DNA of 64,000 nucleotides from Polytrichum commune (GCA_950295325.1 OX485803.1:67285554-67349553), one strand, 5' to 3'; shown: positions 46,632-57,880, numbered from the stretch's first letter. Numbers and translations: made by a program. Notes: generated from the sequence alone by a model not told the origin.

Positions 46632-46700
46632 TTGGGGCTTGTAATATACCGTTGGAAAGGTCTTGAAAATACTTTTCCAACGGTATATTACACACCCCAA
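46632..46700. repeat. Internal hairpin with 18-bp perfect core
   Basis: GTAATATACCGTTGGAAA at 46641-46658 pairs perfectly with 46674-46691, extended by TTGGGG/CCCCAA outside. The loop is about 15 nt. It lies inside the Harbinger-like element. Confidence 0.75.
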
Positions 46701-47224
46701 TATTCTTACAAAATGCAGTTGCAAAACAAAAAACAAAAATCTGTAGTGGTTTAGTGATTGTAGATCAGGGTAGTCAAAAGAAGTGCAATGGGAAATCTTC
46801 TAACATTAATTATCAAAGAATTGAAAATTAGTGTTGAGCAAGGTAGGGTGGTAAAAACATTAAATATAATCAAACACTAAATATCCTATTTAGTGTAGTG
46901 ACAACACAAGGTACATGTCACAAGTAAATTACATTGAGCATGTACAAATTAAATTGCTCATTTTATTTTATTTAAAAAAAATTGTTGTGAGAAGATTTGC
47001 AAGCCACATCTTCGACACATTTAACAAGAAGTGAAGACAAGTGAAGCCCAAGAGAAGACAAGGAATGATCAAACTTAATTTTTTTTCAAAATTGCCCTTT
47101 TTGGGCATGTATTAAAAAAATCAGCACCTCCACTTTTTGGTGCATGGTCATTCTTCATGGTCCACATTCGGTTTACACCTAGTGAAGGGCCCATGAACCA
47201 TGAAAACTAATATTTTAGTAACTT

Positions 47225-47283
47225 GGACCATGGAAGTCGTCCCACGCAAAATAGGCCTCTTACGTGGGACGACTTCATGGTCC
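47225..47283. repeat. Subterminal hairpin of Harbinger-like element
   Basis: The left arm GGACCATGGAAGTCGTCCCA pairs with the terminal sequence inverse of GGACCATGAAGTCGTCCCAC, with one bulged base and a 16-nt loop. It means the right end of the element carries the terminal sequence twice in inverted order. Confidence 0.75.
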
Positions 47284-47384
47284 ATAGTGTAAACCGCCCC
47301 TTAGTAGGCTACTGGCTGTGAATGCATGATGAACAAAGCAGTGTTCGGGGAGGTTTTGGGGGCATAATTGGTCAAAACCCTAAT

Positions 47385-47525
47385 GATTCCAACCCGTTCC
47401 ATGTTGTGAGTTTTGGATTTTTCTTTGTTAATTTGAGGTGTATTCGATCGATGGGTAATTTCAACTGGGTATTTCTCAAACTCAACCAGCTCATTTGTTA
47501 CCAAGGGAGCACGGTCATTTGCAAC
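47385..47525. mobile_element. Isolated right arm of the long-TIR family
   Basis: CCAACCCGTTCCATGTTGTG, GGGTAATTTCAACTGGG, TATTTCTCAAACTCAACCAG and GGAGCACGGTCATTTG follow the order of the arm at 34865-35064. No left arm nearby. Confidence 0.6.
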
Positions 47526-48111
47526 AAAGCACTCACAAAGCGCTCATGAACTGTTCACCAACCAAGTATGAGCATAGTTCTAAAAGTACACTAACCCCAG
47601 AACGGAAATTCTTTGTCATCACGAATCAGTTGTTACCTGCTCATGATTTCGAAGCTCAGGCTTCAAGAACTCAATGGCCTGCACAAAACCCCAGCTGAAT
47701 CATTGCCAGTTCGTTTGTCTTTCTTCACCTACGTTAGCATGCATGTGCCATTCTGGTGAAACTCGTCGACACTTTGTCTCCTGGAGGAACAGCTCATAAA
47801 CTACACTAAATTGTCGTATTCGTGTGGGCCACAATAATTCTATACGTCGATCTCCAGTTTAGAATTAGTGCGGTCCGTGTTAATTAGTTTTTGTAGGAAA
47901 TTGGTGTGGGTTGTTATCTTGTTTCATGCTAATTTTTGTCCTTGAATTAAATAATACTCAACCACATGATGTAAGTCAGGCATGGGTTCTTGAACCCACT
48001 TTATATCCACCCTGACTAGACAATTAAAGCCGCCCACATAATTCATGCAAAATCGTGAGCCTACAATCAGAAAAAATAAAATACAAGTGATGTTGTGAAA
48101 GGTGGATACAC

Positions 48112-48113
48112 TC

Positions 48114-48144
<31 letters not shown>

Positions 48145-48155
48145 TGTGTGTGTGG
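48112..48155. repeat. (CG)n/(CA)n/(TG)n alternating tract
   Basis: Alternating purine-pyrimidine sequence over about 44 bp: CGTGCGCGCGCG, then CACACA, then TGTGTGTG. Such tracts can adopt Z-DNA. Confidence 0.9.
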
Positions 48156-48474
48156 GTGGTTGGGGGGTCCACCTGTGGCACCCAACTGCTATCTACCATA
48201 GCACTTATCTCCCAATTAGTTAGATTCATGGCATAGTAGCCAAGTTTTGCATGCCTTTGCTCAGGTCATAACACTAGAGGTGAATATTATATAAGAGCAA
48301 TTGACCAGGTTTAATGTAATTGGCATGACTTATTGATTGATTCCATTTGTTTGTTATTCATCATGTTCCAACATTTGCATGATGCTTCAACACATAAGCC
48401 TAGTTTTTCGACGGTTGCCCGATGATTGCGGCAAATAGATTGGCTATTTGGTGTTGGACTAAGGGTGACACTAA

Positions 48475-49404
48475 GGGCCGGTTTACACTACGGTGGAGAA
48501 GTCCACCGGTCATGAAAAAAAGGGCGTTTCTCAATTGTGATTGGTCGAAAATGCAACTCTTGACCGGTGGGTGTTTACACTAGGTGAAGAAAACAATGGT
48601 GGTGAACTTTTCTCATGGATGATAAAACGACATGGCCGCCTACATGGCGGCACTTTTTGGAGTTGGGCTTCTCTGGAGGAGGAGTTTCTTGTCCGGCCTC
48701 AAGAGGCCGGACAAGAAACTCTTCCTCCGGAGAAGCCCAACTCAATAAAAAATTAATTTTCAAAAACAGATTTGGACCGTAGATTTCAAATTTGGTTTTT
48801 TTCAAAACCTAAGGTGTTGGCAAGCTTCTCTCTCTCTCTCTCTCTCTCTCTTTGCTGTAGTAGCTCCTTGGCGATTTTTTTTTGTGCAATTTTTGTATCA
48901 AAGATAAGAAGAGAGAAATTGATGAGGATGATTAAGAGGAGAGCATGTCTTAAATAATACCAAAGAGTAGTGCTTTGTCCAATGTGTATGGGTTTTCTCC
49001 TCTTCATTCTTAAACACCCAAGGAGACATTTATTTCCTACATGGGCCAAACTTGACAATTGGCAATTTGGCAATTTTCATTATCTTTTGAATAAAATTGA
49101 ACATTATATTACACAATTCTTATGAACACAATTCTTGTTGAAATCTTTTGATACGATGTGAATGTAGAGAATTATGGTTTTTTATCACAAAAAATCTTCA
49201 CCATTAGGTGGACTTCTCCGGTGGACTTCTCCGCTAAACTTCTCCTCTAGGTGTTTAGACTTCAACTGGTCAAGACTCCTTAAGAAATATTTTATTGCCT
49301 TTAATTCTTCTCCGGCACATCCACCATTTGCCTCATATAACCATGTCTTGGCCAAGCATTCTTGACCGACCGGAGGCCTTCTCCACCGTAGTGTAAACCG
49401 GCCC
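48475..49404. mobile_element. PIF/Harbinger-like element, 930 bp
   Basis: The terminal inverted repeats are identical over 27 bases, starting GGGCCGGTTTACACTACGGT, with TAA on each side (48472-48474, 49405-49407). The termini are close relatives of those at 46180-47300 (shared GGTTTACACTAnGG). No transposase is present. The interior holds a long hairpin (48661-48742), a (CT)n run at 48828-48851 and extra copies of GGTGGACTTCTCCG near 49207 and 49219 that echo the end. Confidence 0.92.
48661..48742. repeat. 80-nt near-perfect hairpin with 2-nt loop
   Basis: Arms 48661-48700 and 48703-48742 match at 38 of 40 positions, with only AA between them. The left arm starts AGTTGGGCTTCTCTGG. Transcripts from either strand would form a long stem that Dicer-like enzymes could cut, although it may simply be an inverted duplication within the transposon. 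Confidence 0.85.
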
Positions 49405-49407
49405 TAA

Positions 49408-50737
49408 GCCATCAACTTTGAGCCTTTGACTCTGCTAGGGCAACACCAAGGTAGCAATGTTAATGTAACAATACAACTACCAACATTCTAAGGTAGCAAT
49501 GCCATAAGGTTCCATTGCCAAGGTGTCAACGTTGAGGTAACTACATCGCACAAACAATGTCGATATCATGTGAATAACTTTTATGTAGAGGAGGATGCCA
49601 ATATGCATGGATATTCATCTTTGAAGTTGTTTACACTGGGGCACACCAACAATCAAACAAATATTTGACATTGCCCTCATTGCTTGAAACAAAGTTGGAG
49701 ACTTCACCAAGGTTGGAAAAAGGGCGAAGAGCAAGGCTTCACACTTGTAAGGAGAGACCCAAAAGCCAATGTTGAGTGTGCATGCATGGTTGTCAAACCC
49801 ACATGTTAATGAAATAAAATGACCCACATGAAAGGGCCATAAACAACACCCATGGCATGGGCCTTGCCCTAATGATGTCTACCTAGTCCCTACACATTCT
49901 ACCTTAGGAAGTGGAAAATATAGAAGGAGGCCTCGTACGGTCCTAAACAATTTGATTGTTGGAACATGGAGTTGAAGAATTCATCAGGCTAGCAGTTTTA
50001 GATTAAAGAAGAATACTTGCGAGATATTTGCAATAAGAGTTCGTATGCTCTTAGGATCTCCAATCAAAGTGCAAGAGTTTGTGATTTGTGGAGGTGATTG
50101 TGTGGGAGGATCATTCTAAGGTTTGCATGTGCTTGTACTAGCACTAGCATGTTTCTTTGGTGGATTTGCTCATAGAATTGAGTCAATCAAAAAGTTCCAA
50201 TTTTGGAATATTTCCATCAAAGACAGGTAATCCACCACCTTCCCATCTTGCAACTGAAGTTCACATATTGAGTTCACATATATGCATGCAGTTGCTCAAA
50301 ATTATAATGTTGCATTGAATTTGAGCTATATATTATCAACATTGATTAACGACCTTATATGTACTAAGTGAGCACGAATTGGGTGATCAAGAACTCATAA
50401 TCTGAATTGAATTAGTTAATTGACCACATGCCCACTTTGCACAAGCACACATATTTTAGCCCACATTGCTTGTTTCAAACAATAGTGAACCTTATTTTTC
50501 ACATATTAAATTCCGTACCAACTTACATAGATCTAGATAACATGCATTGTAGTGACTAGTAATAGAACCTCCTGTGGCCAGTGAAAGTCCTTTTCTATGT
50601 TACAATGTCTATTTGATCAACCTTTGTGCAAATCACTTAAACGGTTTAGTTGGATCTGGTTTTTCTTAAGAAGCGGTCTTCCGTGGATCATCTAGCGACA
50701 ACGGATTGATCTGGTTTTTAACAACCTGCAATGGCCC
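49408..50737. other. Stretch with no supported gene
   Basis: Words such as AAGGTAGCAATG (49449, 49491) repeat locally. No recognisable gene or element end. Confidence 0.4.
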
Positions 50738-50953
50738 ATGGAGAAAACATGTCAAGTCATTTGGGATGCCTTGCAGGATTATGGGTGGATTGAATGGAAA
50801 AGGACGCTCATGGATTTGGAAAAAGCCCCAGATGTGGCCTACCATGACATTATTAACAAATTTGGTTTAACTTGGGGAGTCAAGCGCCTAATTATGACCG
50901 GGAGTAACTTAGTTGTTTGTGAGCCCAAAATGGTGCCCACATGTGGTGATTAA
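50738..50953 (+). pseudogene. Unidentified coding remnant, 71 residues
   Basis: A plus-strand frame starting at an ATG contains IWDALQDYGWIEWKRTL and LEKAPDVAYHDIINKFGLTW. The regular Trp, Leu and charged spacing looks like genuine protein, and the frame is bounded by AT-rich sequence on both sides. I do not recognise the family. It may be a single surviving segment of a mobile-element or host gene. Confidence 0.35.
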
Positions 50954-51245
50954 CTCTTCGAAACCAATTTTAGTTTGACTTTGATGTGTTATGATTATTC
51001 ACAAAACATAAAAAGAGTGAAGTGTGGTTTGGATTTAAGTTTAGGCTTTAGAATGTGTTGTGTGATTATTTCAAGGTTGAATTCAATAAGAGTATGCCTT
51101 GATAATGTGAGTAGGGGGTAAGGTGAAGCAAGGTGAGCTCCGCGGGTTAAATGCCCACTTTTGGATCCACCTTGGTAGTTTAGGAAGAAGGAAGCTTGGT
51201 GGATGGGGATTAGTCCCTACTATGGAGGAGAAGGTTAAAGGATTG

Positions 51246-51480
51246 TGATTGGGGGTGCTAATCCTCTCACCCTATCCTCACCTCTCTCTCCCTCTCTCCC
51301 TCTCTCCCTCTTTGCTACTTAAGGTGTTTTCTCTCTCATTTTCCTCTCTCTCCATCAAGCGCTCTCAAGAGAGCAAGCTCTTAAAGAGCTTGAGCCATGT
51401 GTGTGGATTGTTAGTTTCTAGTGAAGTTAGTTAGTTAAGCTCTCTCTCTCACCTCTCACACTTGGGATAAGCTCTTAGCA
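51246..51480. repeat. CT-rich low-complexity tract
   Basis: Runs of CTCTCTCCCTCTCTC between about 51283 and 51355, and CTCTCTCTCAC at 51440-51457. Confidence 0.8.
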
Positions 51481-51636
51481 TTAGACATAATGTTAGGGAT
51501 TAGGTAGTTAAACATTTAGAATTAAGAGGTTAGAATTAGTTGGTTAGTTGGAAGATTATCTTGAGTTTAGTGGAAGTCTTCATTAGTGGTGTGGGGTGAC
51601 TAGTTTAATATTTAGACGGTTGCTGGTTTACTGGGC

Positions 51637-52130
51637 TGCATTCGGCTGCAGCAGCCGAGAGCTAAATTTCTGAGCTACATTAAGCTGCTGGTTTACTGGT
51701 TTGCATTAGGCTGCAGCAGCCAATAGCTGAATTTCTGAGCTTCATTAAGCTGCTGGTTACTGGTTGCATTAGGCTGCAGCAGCTGGGAGCTGAATTTCCA
51801 AGCTACATTAAGCTGCTGGTTTCTGGTTGCATTAGGCTGCAGTAGCCGAGAGCTAAATTTCTGAGCTACATTAAGCTGCTGGTTTACTGGTTTGCATTAG
51901 GCTGCAGCAGCCAATAGCTGAATCTTTGAGCTTCATTAAGTTGTTGGTTTCTGGTTGCATTAGGCTGCAGCAGCCGGGAGCTGAATTTCCAAGCTACATT
52001 AAGTTGTTGGTTTCTAGTTGCATTAGGCTGCAGCAGCGTGGAGCTGAATTTCTGAGCTTCATTAAGCTGCTGGTTTCTGGTTGCATTAGGCTGCAGCAGC
52101 TGGAGCTGAATTTCTGAGCTACATTAAGAT
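51637..52130. repeat. Minisatellite, ~63-bp unit, 8 copies, trimeric higher-order period
   Basis: Each unit contains TGCATTAGGCTGCAGCAGC, GAGCTGAATTTCnnAGCT, TCATTAAG and CTGCTGGTTTCTGGT. Unit types differ after GCAGC: type A CCGAGAGCTAAATTTCTG, type B CCAATAGCTGAAT, type C nnGGGAGCTGAATTTCCA. The order is A-B-C-A-B-C and then two B- or A-like units, so a three-unit block of about 190 bp has duplicated. Confidence 0.9.
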
Positions 52131-54079
52131 GGGTTACTGGGCTACATACTGGAAGTTGGTTGGGTTATTAGCCTATACACATGAAGCTACAGTGGGTGGT
52201 TAATTAGTGGAAGTAAGCAAGGAGGAAATTACTCATTAACTAATGGGTACTAGTCGCAAGTAAGATAGCCTAGTAGGTAGACAACTTAGTTAGCTCATAG
52301 ATAAGTAGCTAGTCACCTTAGGCTTGCTTGGCATGTGTGGCCTTCACTGGCAAAGTGTACCTACTATGGGGTATAGAGAATAGCGTTTTTCAACGCTTGC
52401 AACCTCTATATTAAATAAAGCACGTGTACAAGTGATGGAGAATGTTAACCCCTCTCGCGATGGTCAATACAAGGGGAGTAAGATCAAGGGTGCTAGGGGA
52501 CTCTCTTTAAGGGCATGCGTGGCCAAGGCCGCGGGTTGGACCCTTGAGAAATCATACTCCACCGCACGCCAAGAGATTCAAAATAATGTAACAAGTTGAG
52601 TTAAGATAAAGTGAGTACCTTGGGCCTTAGAGCCACATAGCAATTCACCTTATGATGATATGAAGTGAATGTGATTCTCAAAACCATCACCCGGACTAGG
52701 ACGCTTAAGGGTGGTGGGTTTGGCCTCACATTGTTACATGGAAGGATAGACCATAGATGAGCATTATTTCTTGTGTTCCACTCAGGTTGCGCTGGTTCGG
52801 CCGGGTTGGTTGTATTTTGGGTTCTTTCTGCAATTGAATTTTTAAAAAGGAAAAGAAAAGAGAGAGTAATAGAGCCTCTTGTCATACATCACAAAACTCC
52901 CATAAAATCAAAATATGTTACATGCATAACATTATTCAGCTGCTATCAACCGTTCAAATAGAATGACTTCATTGTGAATTTACGTGCAATGTAACAATGT
53001 GAGAGGGAATTGTTTTCCCAGTTCTTGAGTAAACATAATGGGCCCACAAGCATGCCGCCGGTGACCAGGTGCGGCGCCCTGGGTGGGCCCGGCGATGGGC
53101 ATACCTTTTCTCGCAAATGGCATGTGGTAGGTCGGAATCGGCCCGCAGAAGAGGCCACGTCTCCAAAAGTGCAGCAGGTACCTACCCACCGGGGTAGGTC
53201 GCTAGACGAAGAGGTAGGTTGCAACCACGTCTGCGCATGTCGTTAATGCTTGCGACAGGGTCGAAGAATGTGCAATCACGGTCAACAATTTCTTTCGAAT
53301 TGCGCCCACAGCAGTTTTCCATTGCGGCTGAGGATGTTACGAATGCATTTACCGCGACTTTTCTCACTATTCTTCAGATCGTACTTTGAAACTTTGAATC
53401 GCATGCGTCCGGAGGTCCTGTATCGGAGTTTTCAGACTTGCATCCCGAAAATCCGATTCATTGCATGTGAGTGCAAAGTTAGATATGTTTGTTTTTCGCA
53501 TTCACGTATGTCATTTCAGTTCTGTGTGAAACCTTTGAATTTGGTTATGGGTTTTCATGCGACGTTGGGGTTCGGTATTTCATTTTTCTGTTGGTTTCCT
53601 TTGATTTCGGGCACAATTTCGAGTTTAATCGAACTGGAATGCAAGCTGCTTGGGCCATGGGCTTATTGTGCATCATGGAATCATCGTGACGGGACCTGGC
53701 ATCCGACAATGACCAATTCTATCAAAGGAGGGTTCCAAAATTCGCGGAGGAGCGAGGCTGTTGAAGTTGTGAATGCTTGTTGACGAGGTGGGGCGGGGTG
53801 GTGGTTAATTTCACCCGAAACCAAAGGGCATGTTCACTGAGCAACATTCAGATGGCCTGATCCTGTCAACCTGAGTCTTGTATGCTTGTAGTGAAAGCTC
53901 TCTAAATGATGCGATAATAAACTCCTCAAAAGTTTTCCTTCGACATTCCTTCAAACTTTCAAGAATATAATGTCACATAAAAAGGTTGAAGCATTTAAAC
54001 ACACAGGGGTCCCAATGTAAGATGGGGTCGTTTCTTGAATGGGGGAACTAGAAGTGAAGGAAAAATCTCTTCTTCGTTG
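52131..54079. other. Low-repeat stretch, no confirmed gene
   Basis: From about 53000 to 53800 composition is GC-balanced and no transposon signature is visible. The longest frame in the window, 177 codons (53250-53783), lies here. It has an unusual hydrophobic and Cys-rich content and no domain I recognise, and codon use does not look like a plant protein, so I leave it uncalled. This stretch would be a place to look for a UTR or a noncoding transcript. Confidence 0.4.
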
Positions 54080-54470
54080 TTGGTTCAATTTACCATGTGA
54101 ATCATAGGGCGATAGTGCCACTTGCAGGCGAATTTGGACCAACATAAGGACAGTTGCTTATAGCGATTGGGGAAAATGACTCCCAAGTAAGTTAATCACC
54201 TGCAACACTTAGATGTTTGACAAATCAAAGGCAATTGTGCGCATACATACAAGAAAATAACTTTTCTCATGAGGACTTCTCCTTTGCACTGTTGCAACCA
54301 TCGTAAGTTTACAATCACACTGTGTGGTTGGGATATAGTTCACTTTTGTCATGATATGGATCCGTTGTTTGCTTTTCCTTTTCTATTTTCCTTTTGCTGA
54401 ATCTTTTTGGCATGAAAGAGGGGAAACGAATGCTAATGAATAAAGTCTCAATAGGGGACTACCTACCAAC
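54080..54470. repeat. Dispersed repeat, copy 2 (partner 45765-46140)
   Basis: Same block order as the partner, roughly 75-80 percent alike by eye, with insertions in the C/T-rich middle near 54370-54400. Confidence 0.7.
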
Positions 54471-54936
54471 ATTTACTTGGACACACCAAATGATGACGTC
54501 TTTGCACAAGTATTGGTTCACAACAACCTACCATGAGGCATGCGGCATGCGGCAAAACATACTCCTCCCAAAGTTGTTGTTAGTTCTTTCACAATCACGT
54601 CCTACTAGATTGAATCAGAGTCTATGACCCCAATTTAGGGATCAATTTGACTTCAAATAGAAATCCCCATGCTATACAATGGTTTTTGTGCATTTTCACT
54701 CTCCCCCCATCATAAGGTAGACGTATCTAAAATGAACACAACAATCATTTGGACACCACTATTTGAGTGGTATGTGGTTAGATGTGGATCTAAAATCTGG
54801 CACCAAAAAGACATGTGTTTGAAAGAGACTAGACTACTTGCTCAAAATGTGCTAACTAGTCTAGGCTCTTTAGTCAACATGATTAAGAGGGACCTATTGT
54901 GGCACGCAAAACCAATACAATGTTTGCTCATGCTTA

Positions 54937-55464
54937 GGGCAGGTTTAGACTTGGAGTCAAGGCTCAAAAATGGGTTGGGGTGAAAGAAATCCACTCCTCT
55001 CATTGGTAGAGAGGTTGGGACTCGCCTCTTCAAGTTTACACCATGAGTTGGGGCCAATTAACAAATAAATTACTTTATTCATCATGACAATGGCCTCAAG
55101 CCTTGGAAAAGAGAGCTCCCAACCTTGTGGACTCTTTCCCTCTAGTTGAGGTCATTGTCAGAGCTTTTATTTGCTTGTAGTAGTTTATTCTTTGAGCATT
55201 GAATAGGAGGGGAGAAATTCTAAATTTGTTATACTTTAATCATTATCCATAGAATAGTTCATGAGTACGTTGGAACCTCTCATAACCTTCTCATAATTGC
55301 AGCCTCCAAATGGCCCCAACCCCACCTAAATAGGTTTACACATGAAAGCAATGAATGGAGTTAGGTTACTTTCTTATTAATGGCCTTGGGGGCCCATTTG
55401 CATGCCACATGGGACATATTGGCCTTCGTTCACAATGGCCTTGGCCCCAAGTCTAAACATGCCC
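54937..55464. mobile_element. PIF/Harbinger-like MITE, 528 bp
   Basis: The left end GGGCAGGTTTAGACTTGGAG and right end (inverse of GGGCATGTTTAGACTTGGGG) form an inverted repeat with three mismatches over about 28 bases. TTA lies on both sides (54934-54936, 55465-55467). The class call rests on the TTA duplication and GGGC ends. There is no transposase. The terminal pattern GGGCnnGTTTA links it to the elements at 46180 and 48475. Confidence 0.85.
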
Positions 55465-55850
55465 TTAGTATAATCTGAAATATCTAATGCATTAATGAGA
55501 ATTTAGAGCGTCATCAAGAGTAGATGATAGGTGTCCAAGTGTCTACTAATGCATGGAAATTTTAATGAAAAATCTGCAAAGATGGTTGAGATTTTTATTT
55601 TTAAAAGAGAGTCTCTCACCGACTCACTCTTGTTCTTGCATCTTTACACCTCCATTCTTCCATATATTGACAATGTAGTAGGGAGTTCCATTTCAGTAAT
55701 GAGTGTTCTAAGTAGCAAGAATATCTCTTCTCCTTCTCAAGTAGTACATTGCAATTTAGTTGTGCCATACTATGACAAGGTCATTGTCTTATGAAAAGTA
55801 ATATAGTGTAGTATCATTGCTTCAAAAGAGATGGAGCACATGGAAAGTAG

Positions 55851-57000
55851 TTAAATGGCTTGCTATTAATCGATCGACAAGTGTTGAGAGAATTTGAGAG
55901 AATTGTCTTCCTGATGCTAAACTATCTACAGGAGGAAAACCAAAAGTGGTATACAACCACTTGAGAAGGGCATGAGCCGTAACAATTGGAGGATTTAGTA
56001 TTCCCATGGAGGCATGAAAATTAGTTAGGTAGGAATTTGCCAATGAGACTAGTGTTTAGACAATGCAACCAACATTAAATTTGGCAAGTTTGGAGGCTTA
56101 TGTGTAGAAGGAAGATCTTTCTCTTTCACAAAAGAATATTTCAAGCTCGTGTAGAATTTTCCAAGGTCACAAGAATTGGGTCATTGCAGATTGAAAGCAA
56201 GTGGTATTTTTCCATATGAGGCTAAGGTTGTTATTGGTGTTTGGCTTGAGATGGAGAGGGTCTTATAGATCGAATAGTGAGCAAAACACTAAAACATGGA
56301 GGATGTTCAATAACGGTTTGGGGTTGCATGATTGCAATTTGACCCAATTTGATTGGCAAGATAGAAGGTAGAATGAATCAATATGTATGTCGTGAGATAT
56401 TGGAGGTCAATCTCTATGGCAATTTTTCAAAGTATGGCATAAATGCATCTAGAGTTATGTTTCAACATGGCAATGATCCTTAACATACAAGGACAAAATT
56501 GAAAGTGTGGTTATCCTAACAACCTTTCAATGTTTTAAAGTGGCCCACTCAATCACGTGATCTAAACCTTATGAAGCACCTATGAGGAACACTAAAATGG
56601 AAGCTCAATCATTATCCAACACCTCCAAAAGGTCTCTAGAATTATGGGTGCATATGTTTGAGACATTCCATCCTATCACTTCCATAGTGTGCGAGAAGCT
56701 CTATGAGAACATACTAGGAAGAGTGCAAGAAATTATTTATACAAAGGGCATGTGGATTGATTTTTGAGTGTATAGACTCACAGTGTCCAAAACTAAGTCA
56801 GTGAGGGGCTTCATTTCAAAATTTGAGTGCTTCAACATATTATGTGCATTTTTTTTTTTCAATTTTTGCATGAATAATCAATAAGATACTCTCTGAAGTG
56901 ATTTTATGTTTGTTTAATTATTCACTCCATGTCTTGGCATCACTTATTTACCGAGAAACATTCAAACACTGACTCGGTTTTGTGAGTTATTGTATTTGAC
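55851..57000 (+). pseudogene. Tc1-like transposase pseudogene with 3' terminal repeat
   Basis: Conceptual reading from about 55851 to TGA at 56765-56767 follows the Tc1-like (IS630-Tc1-mariner) transposase fold. An N-terminal helix-turn-helix region (AINRSTSVERI, then TGGKPKV) is followed by a TIGGFSIPMEA block, GHKNWVIAD, KHGGCSITVWGCM, IEGRMNQYV, QHGNDP, then WPTQSRDLNLMKHLWG and YPTPPKGLLELW. The order and words resemble fungal Tc1-like elements. It is dead: many in-frame stops, at least two frameshifts, the first Asp block is scrambled, the second Asp position is Gly (QHGNDP where QxDN is usual) and the Glu position is Lys (MKHLW). A terminal-repeat-like CACTGACTCGGTTTTG at 56974-56989 closes the element. 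An oppositely oriented relative lies at 56784-56806. Confidence 0.85.
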
Positions 57001-57880
57001 CACTTAATGAGTACGAGAATCTTCAATTTGATAATGAATAACATATGCATCTTAGCTCCAAAAAATGAGACAAATAGCTACAGGCACAACTTGGATATGC
57101 TAATCATCATCTTGCAATAAGATAATTGCATGTTTCATATCCTATGAGATGTGGGGTGTAGAGAGAAAATGTATCCATCTAAGTAAGGCATGTCTACCTT
57201 AACCCTTAACTTCCTGAGAGGTCATTTTTTGGCTTACAAATGACTCTTAAAGGAAAATTTGTCCAAAAAGTTAGGTGCTAGGAAGGTCACAATAGGTGTC
57301 ATTATGATCCTCATGAAAATTTTCTTGGGAATGGCATTGATCCCCTTCAAATAGGAAAGCATTGGGTGGGTGGGGGGGGAGGGGGGTCACTCGCATATTT
57401 TAGAAAACTACATGAGAACAAATGCAGGGTCCACTTTAAAGTTGCGACCTCCAAATTATGAAACTTGTATTTGTAACAAAGTTCCAGTTATATATTGAAC
57501 CTCAAGGTATTAACAAATTAGGGTGTTTACAAATTGATCATGTTGGAGAAGTTTTAAAGCTAACATACAATAGGGATCAATGGGGTGGGAATTTATATAT
57601 ATATATATATTAGGGCCCACACTATGGATGAGCACCATTGAATGACATCTCATGGATGTCTCTTGGTAGTTGGATGTAATTTGTCAGGTTAGATGTGAGA
57701 TTGGCTCTCAACAGGTTTGCACATTTTGGTTGGCTTCTTGAGTTCCAAGTTAGGGTTTGTGGGGAGCTCTTCAAAGTTTTCTTGTTTGTACAAACTCCCA
57801 CCATCTTACGAACTTGGCAAATGTTGATGGTTGATTGTTGACGTTTGGACAATAGGCACATGCACATAATTGTGGTCCTC
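57001..57880. other. Stretch with no supported gene
   Basis: 57085-57165 is a dispersed relic shared with 20375 and 44440. A G-rich tract lies at 57366-57386 and (TA)n at 57594-57611. Confidence 0.4.

Larger units (their letters stand above)
46180..47300. mobile_element. PIF/Harbinger-like element, 1121 bp
   Basis: The terminal inverted repeat of 29 identical bases starts GGGGCGGTTTACACTATGGA, with TTA on both sides (46177-46179, 47301-47303). A TTA or TAA duplication and G-rich GGGnC ends are the hallmark of PIF/Harbinger and Tourist elements. No transposase frame is present. It contains two internal hairpins (46632-46700 and 47225-47283) and an extra CGGTTTACACCTAGTGAAGG block near 47169 that imitates the terminus, suggesting composite growth. 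Confidence 0.9.

Noticed and set aside
48786-49073. 95-codon minus-strand frame ending in an Arg-Glu repeat
   Set aside because: The charged repeat is the translation of a (CT)n microsatellite inside a Harbinger-like element.
53250-53783. 177-codon open frame, the longest in the window
   Set aside because: No recognisable domain, odd Cys/Phe/Arg content, and no supporting exon structure; long frames arise by chance in GC-balanced DNA. Left uncalled.
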